From the NCBI GenBank assembly GCA_920105625.2, contig OV050033.1, forward strand, positions 1,902,001 through 1,966,000: a stretch of 64,000 nucleotides of DNA. Direction: 5' to 3'. Every line of letters begins with the position of its first letter. Positions within the stretch are counted from its first letter, which is position 1. A model generated the notes under the pieces. That model saw nothing but the letters and a program-made list of their open reading frames with translations, did no database searches and was not told the DNA's origin. Positions 1 to 9,383 of this stretch are shown piece by piece. This stretch comes from Clusia tigrina (lineage: Eukaryota > Arthropoda > Insecta > Diptera > Clusiidae). The position numbers and the translations under genes were made by a program.

Positions 1-2
1 TT

Positions 3-512
3 GGTGGGCAGATCCGGTACACGTATGAGGAGTTAGCAACGGTACTAGCCCGCGTCGAGGCATGCCTGAATTCTCGACCAATTAGCGCACTCAGTGACGA
101 TCCCGACGACCTCCAACCACTTACACCAGGGCACTTTCTAGTAGGGGGACCACTTCTTGCACCAGCCGTCTCGGAGGAGTCCACCCCTTTTCTTTCTATT
201 CTTAATCGATGGCGTAGGCTTCAAGTTCTCTCCCAGCAGTTCTCGATACGTTGGAAACATGAGTATCTTCTGGAGTGCCAGCGCAGGACAAAGTGGAAGA
301 CTATCCAAGATAATGCAGCTAACGGAGATCTGGTGGTACTGCAGGATGACCACGTTCCACCAAACGAATGGCGATTGGGAAGGATCACTGAGGTTCACCC
401 GGACTCAGACGGCAGAGTGCGAGTCGCGAAAGTGCGGACAGCACGCGGAACCGTTACGAGGCCCGTCACCAAGATGGTTCTACTCCCTCGAGCGGGAGTG
501 CAGGCTGAGTAA
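3..512 (+). CDS. BEL/Pao retrotransposon pol, 3' end (integrase C-terminus)
   Basis: Partial: the frame is already open at base 3 and runs 169 codons to a TAA at 510-512. The protein carries the run that ends BEL/Pao polyproteins: CLNSRPI (integrase core end), then LTPGHFLVGGPL, LNRWRRLQVLSQQF, RWKHEYL and LQRRTKW, then a small beta-rich tail (DLVVLQDD, WRLGRITEVHPDSDGRVRVAKVRT, here described only as the DUF5641-type end). No frameshift is visible in this piece. Integrase inserts the reverse-transcribed copy into host DNA; this fragment has only the C-terminal part. The rest of pol lies left of the window. Confidence 0.9.
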   Translation, partial: GGQIRYTYEELATVLARVEACLNSRPISALSDDPDDLQPLTPGHFLVGGPLLAPAVSEESTPFLSILNRWRRLQVLSQQFSIRWKHEYLLECQRRTKWKTIQDNAANGDLVVLQDDHVPPNEWRLGRITEVHPDSDGRVRVAKVRTARGTVTRPVTKMVLLPRAGVQAE

Positions 513-750
513 TCCCGGCATACGGGCTTTTGGTCGTTTCCGTAGCTAGTCCCATCCTTTGTAGCCTCTAGTTTGTAGCCTTTCCTGTTGTATGTATACC
601 TCGGTTCTTCCATGGAATCACTAGCCTTTCTCGTAAAACGGTAGCAGTAGATCTCGCCTGGCTATGCCACGGGATAGAATGTAGTCTTGAAAAAGTTATA
701 TTTCCTACCAGTAGCATCCTAACCTTTAAAACTAGCCTTCTCGTAAGCAC

Positions 751-1413
751 ATGCCTAATTACAAATTTGATTTTCCACAGAACTTCCCATCGTGCCGAGC
801 TGACTGGCGTGGAACACGCTACATCGGGCCGTGCCTTACCTGTGCTCCGAGGGTACAGTTGGTGTTCCCAGCCCCCGTGATGCTACAGGGGTCTGCAACA
901 TACCGCCCTCCGGGAGCAGTGGCGCCGTCTCGCGCCCACGATGACCATCTTGAGGCCACCACTACAGCGGCAGTGTCGCCATCGCGTCCCCGAGCCCGGT
1001 CTGCATCATCTGCCACGCGTTCGCTACCGACGGGGCCGATGAGCGTCCGCCGCCTTCCCAACCGGGGGTCCACGCCAGGGGGCGTTGCACCACGGACGCC
1101 CCATCCGATGTCCCGCGCCGCAGTGGAGGCTGCGACATCGCGCGCCCCACTGGTGGCTGCGACCGCCCAAACAGCAGCGGTAGCCGTAAACCCGACGGCG
1201 GCTCCCCAACGCCCGTGCGAGATGTGCAAGCGCTGGGGGCACACCATCGCAGTGTGCAAGGAGTTCCTGTCCTTGTCCTCGCGGCGCAGGAGAGATGCGG
1301 TCGGAAACCGGAAGCTGTGTTTCGTGTGCCTGGGGGTGAAACACTTCACCCACAGCTGCGAACAGCCGGGGTGCTCCCGGTGCCACCGGCGGCATCATCG
1401 CCTCTTACATTGA
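751..1413 (+). pseudogene. BEL/Pao gag C-terminal region with zinc knuckles, out of normal order
   Basis: Open frame of 220 codons. Its last third has two CCHC knuckles (CEMCKRWGHTIAVC and CFVCLGVKHFTHSC) followed by CSRCHRRHHRLLH, the signature with which BEL/Pao gag joins protease (nucleocapsid; binds the element RNA). The first two thirds are Pro/Ala/Arg-rich and do not resemble a known domain. The frame closes right after HHRLLH, so no protease or RT follows. It sits downstream of the pol end at 512 and upstream of a polypurine tract and LTR-like start, which is not the gag-pol order; a rearranged or internally deleted second copy is the likely reason. The ATG at 751 may not be a true gag start. 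Confidence 0.6.
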
Positions 1414-1471
1414 GGGGTGCACCAGGATGGGAGCCGGCGGGAATAGGTCGTCATCTCTTTTGCAATACTGC

Positions 1472-1801
1472 AAGGGGGGCGGCATGTTCGCGCCGGAGCC
1501 CTCCTGTCAACGGCTGCTGCCTGCTCACCGTCACCATGCGACTCTGCGCGGGGCTCAGTGCGGAGAGAATTCGCCTCATTGGGTCCCGCCAAAGTCGTGT
1601 AGCAGGCCGCAGCCATCTTTATTTTGAGGAGAGTGCTGACGCAAGCAGCGAAGGAGAGCTGGTCGGCAGTACTGCGTGCCGAACCAGTTGAAGTTTAGCA
1701 GTCATTCGTTCAACGTCTACCATACGTGCACCAAGCATAAAAATATAATTAACCAGCTATTACAAGTTTTAAACAAATTTAAAGGTGACAACAGGTGACA
1801 A
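1472..1801 (+). repeat. Polypurine tract plus putative BEL-type LTR
   Basis: A G-rich tract (1472-1484, AAGGGGGGCGGCA) directly precedes TGTTCGCGCCGG at 1485, the usual junction between the internal region and a 3' LTR beginning TG. The right boundary is uncertain: a doubled GTGACAACAG near 1785-1804 gives a plausible CA end. There is no second LTR copy in the window to align, so the boundaries are inferred. Confidence 0.4.
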
Positions 1802-1859
1802 CAGATAACTTATCACAACTTACAATGGAATTGGAGGGAGTCTCCACATTAAGAAACAG
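1801..1859 (+). repeat. BEL-like leader/gag start fragment, copy 1
   Basis: This stretch (ATG at 1825) is repeated at 8881-8941 with a few substitutions and small indels; both encode a short start reading MELEGVSTLRN. Copy 1 diverges abruptly after AAGAAACAG. The position just after an LTR-like sequence suggests the 5' leader and gag N-terminus of a BEL-type element, but the peptide is too short to prove it. Confidence 0.45.
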
Positions 1860-1957
1860 TAGTGTACCACACTAGTGTACACTGACGACCACACATCGTC
1901 ACAAGCACCGTAGCAATTCGCCTATGCAAACGAACTGACAATATTTTTATATTTTAA

Positions 1958-2113
1958 ATGATGGGAAGACCGAAAAATGAAACTATTTGGAAACATTTTC
2001 ATAGAAGCGAAAGTAGCAATGAAGTTTCATGCTCACATTGCGAACAGCGGTACAAATTTGCAAATATAAATAAAATGGCAAAACATTTAATAAAGTGCAT
2101 CAAGTGTCCATTA
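1958..2113 (+). pseudogene. hAT transposase N-terminus (BED zinc finger), truncated
   Basis: ATG at 1958 or 1961 opens a BED-type finger: IWKHFHR, then CSHCEQRYKF, then HLIKCIKC (C-x2-C ... H-x4-C). BED fingers bind the terminal DNA of hAT elements. The frame is interrupted at 2114 by a TTAA target site and the CCCTACGG end of a piggyBac element. A matching hAT C-terminus starts at 4423, so one hAT copy was probably split by the insertion. No 5' terminal repeat was found upstream. Confidence 0.65.
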
Positions 2114-4414
2114 TTAACCCTACGGTCCCTAACCAGCTGGATGAACGAGAGTCCATAACCAGGGTACCCGGGTACCCAAGTGAAGTTTTTTCGTTTATAT
2201 TCAAATAAAATAATATATTTATGCACAGATTATTAAAAACGCTTAGTTTTTACATCTCAACTGTACAAATTTCATGTTTGTAAGATAAAATTGGTTTCTA
2301 TGCGCATTTTCTACCTAAAAGGCACACACAAATAAACAGAAACTGGTTTTATGTTTCTGCTTGTGTTTTTAGGTAGCAAATGTTGTGTTTGCATTTTTTT
2401 GGTTTTTTTGTTTGTGTTTTTAGGTAGCAAATGTTCAGCTGCGGTAGAAAGAGAATACATTTCAATGATTTCGTCAGAATAAGTTGAACAGTTGAACAGT
2501 GAAGTTGAAGAAAAATGAACCGCAGAACAGAATATTTAACTGAAAGACAATATATGCGTTTGAGTGAAGAAGCCAGACACAGATATATTGAGTCTATACT
2601 TGATAATATGTCTGTGGATGACGACGCTTTAGAGCCAGTTGAGGAAGAAGAAGAGGTATTTACGGGAGAAGTGCAAGACTCAGAAAGTGAAGACAATGAC
2701 GACGAAAACAACGAAATTCCAGCCGCTATTGACATGCCAATTGAGCAAGTTGTATTTGAAGATGAAAGTGACAGCGAAACAGATATGGTTGAAGAAAATG
2801 CAACAACATCAAGCACAACAGAAAGTATGATTGCACGTGATGGTACTCAATGGCAACCAACAGCACCTTTTTGTCAACAAATAAGGAGGCACAACATCGT
2901 AAGAAATCACAGTGGTCCATTACGAATGACGGAAAGTATGACTGGTATGCAATGCTTCAAGAGTTATTTCACAATAGAAATGGTCGATATAATCGTGCGT
3001 CATACCAACAAAAAAGCCAATTCAACTTATGATGCCTACAATGCAGCAAACCCAACAAAGCGTCAATTGAAGTGGAAGGATACAACAGTGGCAGAAATAT
3101 ACGCATTCATGGGAATGCTGATAATGGCAGGCGCAAATCATTCCAATGATGAAAATGCAAGGGACTTATGGACGCAATTGTCTCATCCTCTATTCCGTGC
3201 AACAATGGGATTAAACCGCTTCTCGGATCTTATTCGTTTTATACGATTTGATGACGCGAGAACAAGAAACGAGTGGCAGCGCACAGACAAAGCTGCTCCA
3301 ATACGAGATATTTGGGTAATGTTGAACGCCAATCTCGCAAAATATTATGTGCCTACAGAAAATTTCACAATCGACAAACAATTGTATCCGTACCGCGGCA
3401 GAACAAAATTCACCCAATATATTCCATCGAAGCCTGCGAAATACGGGATCAAGGTATGGTGGATATGCGATGCTAAAAATTCATATCCTCTTCATGGCCA
3501 AATATATACTGGCAAACAAGAAAGTGGTCGCGAAATCGGTGTAGGCGAAAGAGTGGTCAGAGATTTGGTTGGGCCATACCACAATAGCGGACGTAATATC
3601 ACCATGGATAATTTTTTTGCGACGCTGCCACTGGCAAAGCAGTTGATATCCGTCAAACTTAGCATTGTTGGAACACTGCGGCGCAACAAAGCCTATATAC
3701 CAACAGAATTGAAAGACGATAAGACTTGGACCGTTGGCACAAGCAAATTTGGTTTCCACGAGAAGGTGACTATGGTTTCATATAAACAGAGGAAAACAAA
3801 TTCCGTAATATTGTTGTCGACTCTGCATGATGACGCAACTAACTATAGAAGAAAACGGCAAACCAGAAGTCAATTTTTATAACAAAACGAAAGGTGGCGT
3901 GGATGTTATGGACCAGACGCTTCGGGAGTATACCACACAGAACAACACAAAAAGGTGGCCTTTGTCGTTTTTTTACAATATGCTCGATGTTAGTGCTTTC
4001 GCGGCACACATTATATTTTATGGTAACAACAGAACTGTTCCATATCAAACAACACGTAGAAAACGCTTTTTGCGTAAACTTGCTGAAGATTTGTGTGCGC
4101 CAATAATAGAAGAAAGAGTAGCCAATCGCCAAGTAACGCGCCATTTTTCCACCAAATCAGCAATTGAGAGCTTTTTGGGAAGACCAGTAAACACGGTAAC
4201 CTGAACCGAGCAACCATCTACTTCTACGGCTGTTTCTACTGATTCTACTGGCAGAAAGCCAATAACAGGATGCTGCTATTTGTGCGCTTCTTTGCCAGAC
4301 AACAGGAGAAGAAAGACGAGAAAAGTCTGCAACGTTTGCAAGAAACCAGTTCGCGATCAACATACTGAAACAATATCAAAATGTTTTCCATGTTTCAACA
4401 ATGAATCAACATAA
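2114..4414 (+). mobile_element. piggyBac-like element 1 (left end present, right end lost)
   Basis: The left boundary is TTAA (2114-2117) followed by CCCTACGGTCCC, as expected for a piggyBac end. The 5' untranslated part has a direct repeat around GTTTTTAGGTAGCAAATG (about 2366-2384 and 2417-2435) with an inverted partial copy near 2310, a subterminal repeat pattern typical of the superfamily. Transposase follows at 2515-4414. No GGGTTAA end is found before hAT sequence resumes at 4423, so the right terminus appears deleted. Confidence 0.75.
2515..4414 (+). pseudogene. piggyBac-like transposase, frameshifted with one in-frame stop
   Basis: Starts MNRRTEYLTERQYM with an acidic N-terminus, then the DDE_Tnp_1_7 core. 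Catalytic Asp candidates: D287 (TIDKQLYPYRG), D365 (TMDNFFATLP) and the Asp of KGGVDVMD at 3902-3904. Around 3825-3850 the frame must change from frame 1 to frame 2; frame 2 then runs KGGVD, RWPLSFFYNMLDVSAFAAH and meets TGA at 4202-4204. Beyond that stop the same frame continues to TAA at 4412-4414 through a Cys-rich tail (CCYLC, CNVCKK, CFPCF), the C-terminal cross-brace finger used for DNA end binding. About 630 codons in all, near normal length. Two lesions make it inactive as written. Confidence 0.88.
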
Positions 4415-4422
4415 GACATCTA

Positions 4423-4874
4423 ATGTTAGAAATAAGTTCTGAGGAGGTAGATGCATTGGAATTCATTCACACAATGTCACAGGCGCTAAACATGAATGTA
4501 ATGGCAGATTTTGCCAATTACAAGGCCAGAAATGATTTCTGGGCAAAAAATTTTGTCTGGAGCTGTTTGGATGAAATTTCTCCAGTAACTTGGTGGAAAG
4601 GAATTTGTGGTAGCACGCAATTAAGCAAACTAGCTGTCCGGATTTTAACAGCTCCCTGTACTTCAGCTGCTATATATCGTGCAACTGGAACTTGCTTTTT
4701 AAAAATAGTTTACCACCTTCAGCAGAAAGCACGCACTACACCCAATTTGAAAATGCCATGAATTATTCACTAGAAGGTACTCAAGACGATATCCCTTCAA
4801 CTTCTACAGGAATCACGCAATCTACTCGATATGAGTTTTTATCGGATACGGACAGCGACAGCGATTACGAATAA
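4423..4874 (+). pseudogene. hAT transposase C-terminus (dimerisation domain), frameshifted
   Basis: Frame 1 at 4423-4761 has the hAT dimerisation signature: FWAKNF, then TWWKGICGSTQLSKLAVRIL followed by TAPCTSAA. The usual ER.FS that should follow is degenerate. A second frame (4692-4874) carries an acidic Ser/Thr/Asp-rich ending, DTDSDSDYE, so at least one frameshift separates them. This is likely the other half of the BED-finger fragment at 1958-2113. Confidence 0.75.
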
Positions 4875-5091
4875 ATTTAAAAATTATTTCATTTGTTATT
4901 AAAAAATCATAATAAAAAAAGCATAAAAAGCATAATAAAAAATTAAATTCTTTTAATTTATTTAAATTTTTCTTTATTCTGATTTATACCCACATTTTGG
5001 GTAAATACCCAGGTGCTTTGGGAAATACCTGGGTATTTACCTTTAAATACCCAATTTACCATTTGGGTATTTACCCTTGTCCCATCTCTAG
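4875..5091 (+). mobile_element. hAT 3' terminal region
   Basis: AT-rich tail followed by dense short inverted and direct repeats of GGGTATTTACC / GGTAAATACCC (4990-5076) and ending CCCATCTCTAG at 5081-5091. Read inward from the right this is CTAGAGATGGG, which resembles hAT termini (CAGAGATGG-like). Such subterminal motifs bind hAT transposase. The left terminus was not found, so a target duplication cannot be tested. Confidence 0.5.
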
Positions 5092-5389
5092 TCGCAAGTA
5101 AATAGAGTACTGTAGTGTATGTATGCATGCATGCTGATCACAGCGCGTAACTTGAGCCGTAGCGTGTTGCCCTTGAGCGACCAACAAAGCAGTTCATTGC
5201 CTGGTGCGGCGCGCTTGCACTCTTTCAAGTGCAAGGGCGTCAAATTGCACATTTTTTTAGTTTCATAAATATTGGTAAGTATTAACAATTTAAAGTGATT
5301 TTAAGTGTGTTCAGTGCAAAAAATGTGTTTGGATTCAAGAAAACTTAGTGAAAAGTGATTTTTTTCCATAATTTCATCATATTGCTTAA

Positions 5390-7667
5390 CCCTTATGTCA
5401 ACGGCAGAACTTCTTTACGCACGTCAACAGCAACACACCCGGGTATGTACATACGTTTTGTATGGGGAATGTCATGCCGTTAGCATATAAATGCTAATAT
5501 CTAACTCGTTTGTTGGAATTTCTTTTGTCTCTCCATTTCCCGCCATTCTGCATATTTTTTTATTTTGTTAGAAAGAGACAAAAGGTTCAAAACCAGTTTT
5601 ACCCTTGCATTTTTTTATTGTGTTAGTAAGAGACAAAAGGTTCAGAACCAGTTTTACCCTTGCAGGTAGTCATTGTACATACGTTTTTTATGGGAAATTG
5701 CATGCCGAGAAATGGCGGGAAATGGAGAGACAAAAGAAATTTGCAGAAATTTCATTCTTTGTAGTTTCGTCAGCAAATTTAGTTTACATTTGTGATTGGA
5801 AGTGAAAAGACGTTTCTGTTAATTTTGTAGAAATAAAAAAATAAAATAAAAGTGAAATGGTAGATGGTGAATGGCTTACTCCACGACAACTAAGTGCACT
5901 TTCGTACGAAGGACAGCAAGCATATATTCGTCAAACGCTTGAAGAGACCCAGGAAGCAATAAGTGACCACGATTCAATAGTTGATGACGAGGCTTTAGAT
6001 GAATGTGTAGGTGATATTGGTGTCGATGACTCAGACTTTGAAGAGCCCACGTTACCAGAATATGGCACAGAGGACGACAGTGATTCTGATGAAGAACTTG
6101 AAGATGCGCCAATTGAAACTGGGGAATATTTTACTGCCAGAGATGGTAATGTTTGGTCTTCGATACAACCACAACCTGTTAGATTCCGTACGCACAACAT
6201 TCTAAGAAGTGCACAATCTGGACCAGTACGGGCAACGCAAGGTTTGACCATTGCAGAAACTTTCAAATTGACAATGTCAGGCGAAATATGCGACACAATT
6301 ATTCGTAAATCAAATCGAAAGGCAAGGCAATTCTTTGATGATGGCAATACAAAACATCCAACAAGAGAACCCAGATCATGGATTCCCATAACAGAAAGTG
6401 AATTTGATGCATATTTTGGCGTACTTTTGCTAAGTGGTGTTACACATTCCGGTTACGTGCATACGAAAGATTTGTGGAAAACTAAATCACATCCATTATA
6501 TCGTGCTGCAATGAGTGTACGACGATTTTGGGCAATTAGCCGCTTTATTCGTTTTGATAATGGAAACACACGCCAGCAACGCAAACAAACTGACAAAGCA
6601 GCAGCAATATCGGACGTTTTTTTGATGCTAAACAGCTGTCTTCGTAGATATTACGTGGCAGGAGCCAACGTCACCGTAGATGAACAATTGTGTGCTTATC
6701 GTGGTGGAACTGGTTTCACGCAATACATACCATCAAAACCTGCCAAATATGGGATAAAAGTGTGGTGGGTGTGCGACTCCATTTCGTCCTATCCATTGCA
6801 GGTACTATCAATATTGTTGAAAATATAAATACCTAAATTGAATTTAATTTTTCAATGCAGGGACAAATCTATACAGGAATGGCACCGTCTAGTGAACGTG
6901 AAAAAAACGTTGGTGAAAGAGTAGTAAAAGATTTATGTGTCAACCTTTTTGGTGGAAGTGGAAGAAATATTGTATGTGACAACTTTTTCACTAGCTACAA
7001 CTTGGCAAAATGTTTGATGATAGACAATAATTTATCTATATTGGGTACTTGCAACAAAAGGCGTACATTCGTGCCAGCAGCATTTGCCAACCCCAAAGGA
7101 CGTGAGGCTGAATCATCAATGTTTGGGTTCTATAATCACGTTACGATGTGCTCGTACGTGCCAAAGAAAAACAAGGCGGTTGTAATATTGTCTACTTCTC
7201 ATTATACAACAGAAACGGCCGGTCCTAAGAAGAAGCCATTGCTTATACCAAACCCTAAATTGTTCCACGAAAAACAACAATTTTATTTACAACGTCGTCC
7301 AAACAAAAAACAAGAATTGAATAATTCCATGTTACCTCTCTTTATTCTCAAATAAATACTTGAAACTAAAAAATAACCGTTTTTTTACTTACCTGTACTT
7401 ACCTTGTTTTACCTCAAAATATCTTCAAACATTAGTTGCTATCATAGTCACCTAAATATGTACCATAAATAACTAAAAAAAAAATGTTCCGAACAAAAGA
7501 TTTCAAAACACCTTATTTACCAGCGTGTGGTCAAACACACGGCAATTTTCAGAAAAACTACTTGTCTGAATTTTTTTTTGTCAGCAAATGTTATTTAATG
7601 TAAAATAAGACGTTCCTGAAAATTTCATCAAAAAATTCCAACTTTTAAATTGCTGGTAATTAATGGG
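5390..7667 (+). mobile_element. piggyBac-like element 2, both ends and TTAA sites
   Basis: Flanked by TTAA at 5386-5389 and 7668-7671; the element starts CCCTTATGTC and ends ATTAATGGG, i.e. 2278 bp with a minimal CCC/GGG terminal repeat. The left untranslated region holds a 36-bp direct repeat (5574-5609 and 5630-5665, 56-bp period) and an inverted pair (about 5513-5550 against 5708-5745) built on the GACAAAAGAAATT motif. One transposase gene lies inside. Confidence 0.85.
5857..7355 (+). CDS. piggyBac-like transposase with one intron, lacking the third catalytic Asp
   Basis: Exons 5857-6801 and 6861-7355; a 59-bp intron (6802-6860, GTACTA ... TTCAATGCAG) is supported because removing it restores SSYPLQ-GQIYTG, matching the uninterrupted SYPLHGQIYTG of piggyBac element 1. 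Predicted 479 residues without a frameshift. Acidic N-terminus; D275 (VTVDEQLCAYRG) and D355 (VCDNFFTSY) are present. After a basic segment (AGPKKKPLLIPNPK) the protein ends without the YN.TKGGVD..D block or the C-terminal Cys finger, so it is about 110-150 residues short. It could be a deleted copy, or a third exon could have been missed; I saw no such sequence before 7667. Confidence 0.8.
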
Positions 7668-7671
7668 TTAA

Positions 7672-8880
7672 GGCACCCAAAGATACAGACAGCCTTCACG
7701 AGTGATATCATGTGCGCAACAACTAAACGGCACACACTATCCCTTGTCTGTCAGTCTCCCACGATTTGTTTATCGTTATGCGATAACAAGAAACGAGTAT
7801 CGGACTGTCCAGACAGAGCTCGACACTCGATACTCGTGCCACAACCGTCGCTCAATGCTTTCTCACGCCTTGAGTTCGACGATATGACGTACAGTCATAA
7901 GAGCGGGCAGAACGACAGACAGACGATCTTGTTGCACATGTCTACCGCACTGCAGACCATATACTCCATCTAATGCAGTATATGGTCGCAAGTAAATAGA
8001 GCGCACCAATTGGGTACGTGCTCTACACTCGTGAAAGAGTATGCACTGCAGGCATGCGCGTTGCAAATAGTATAACACTTTAGATTCAAAAAACTGTATA
8101 ATAGATTAGAATAAGTTTATTATAGCAACCGAGGTTACTTGTAAAATAAAAACTCAGAGCATGAACACTTCTTGTCTTGCTTACAAACAGAACACAAGAG
8201 TCTTTCTATTCCTCGGCAGTTCATTACAACTTGTCATTGTCATAATAATAATATATGAACATTTAGGCAGTCCTTTGACTTGCCACTACCATAGGCAGCG
8301 ACCGGAGCATGCCAATATAAAACTGGTCCGGACAGTTGACTTATACGTAATACATTATAACATATGAATAGTAATGCAAACATATTATATGGCGATCCTG
8401 CCAGACTTATTATAAAGTTAAGTAAGAAAGCGCATATGCGAGTATTATAAATAACCAGAATTTATGTATTAACTATTATGTAAGTTGTTACAGTTCCGCA
8501 GTCGAGTCGACAAAGGGCATTGAAATTTAGAATGCACCACCGACATTTTTACAGTAAAGTAGATCAGTTGGCTTGACCAACTGACACCAATTCGCAAGTG
8601 CGAAACTGGAACACCAAAAAGGTCAGTACGCACTGTGGTGCCTCAGCGGAAAAAATAAAATTTTTCGAACATCCAATTCTTATATGTATATAGATGGATC
8701 AGGTGAATTAATAAATATTTGAATAAGCTGAATTCATAATTTTTTTTTTTAAATTAAATTTTTTTATCTACAAAATCGGAGACGGAAGTCAGAATAAATT
8801 TTTTGAGCTGTAATTGTTAAAAAAAAACTTGCTGAATTGAGCGATGAATTTTTCTGATACAATAATTCGAAATTATATTT
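7672..8880 (+). other. Non-coding repeat-derived sequence, no gene seen
   Basis: Continues the sequence into which piggyBac 2 inserted. It shares the word TCGCAAGTAAATAGAG with 5092-5107 (second copy 7988-8003). The stretch 8285-8345 is related to 20633-20688 (shared AGCATGCCAA and ACTGGTCCGGAC). Bases 8480-8640 look like an LTR leader but no LTR pair could be drawn. No convincing ORF. Confidence 0.4.
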
Positions 8881-8941
8881 ACAGGTAATTTATCACACAA
8901 CATACAATGGAATTGGAGGGAGTCTCCACACTAAGAAACAG
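8881..8941 (+). repeat. BEL-like leader/gag start fragment, copy 2
   Basis: Second copy of 1801-1859. ATG at 8907 gives MELEGVSTLRNRGLVLKRNT; a one-base shift further on would continue QLKEKINEIDQVFQKI before a stop, which looks like a decayed helical gag N-terminus. Short, so the BEL assignment is tentative. From here to 9383 no gene is seen. Confidence 0.4.
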
Positions 8942-9383
8942 GGGCTTAGTATTAAAACGTAATACTTTCTTGACAGTTGAAAGAAAAAATTAATGAAATC
9001 GATCAAGTATTTCAGAAAATATAACCATTAGAAACTTATGCTTTGAAAATGCCGGCCATCATACATTTGATGGACAAAAACTGTGTGTGCTACGTCTTGC
9101 TACTATAAAAACGTATATAGAAATTAAAGGTCGAAATGTGTTGTTTCGATTTCTGGAAAAAAATTTTGCAATATTTTGCACTCAACGTAGTTAAAGCGAT
9201 TTGAATGTCGAAAAGGCGATCTAAAAATCGTGCACAATGCATAAAAAACACGGCATACTTTTAGGATTATGCTAGTTAATTGCCTCATAAATGTAAGTAA
9301 TTACTTAATGGAGAGTCGTGATATTGAGCCCGAACGGTACACGGTCATAAAATTCATTCGGTTGTGGTATTTAAATAAAAAAT

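Noticed and set aside
819..1398. Antisense ORFs over the gag knuckles
   Set aside because: GC-rich shadow frames; the plus strand carries the recognisable CCHC motifs.
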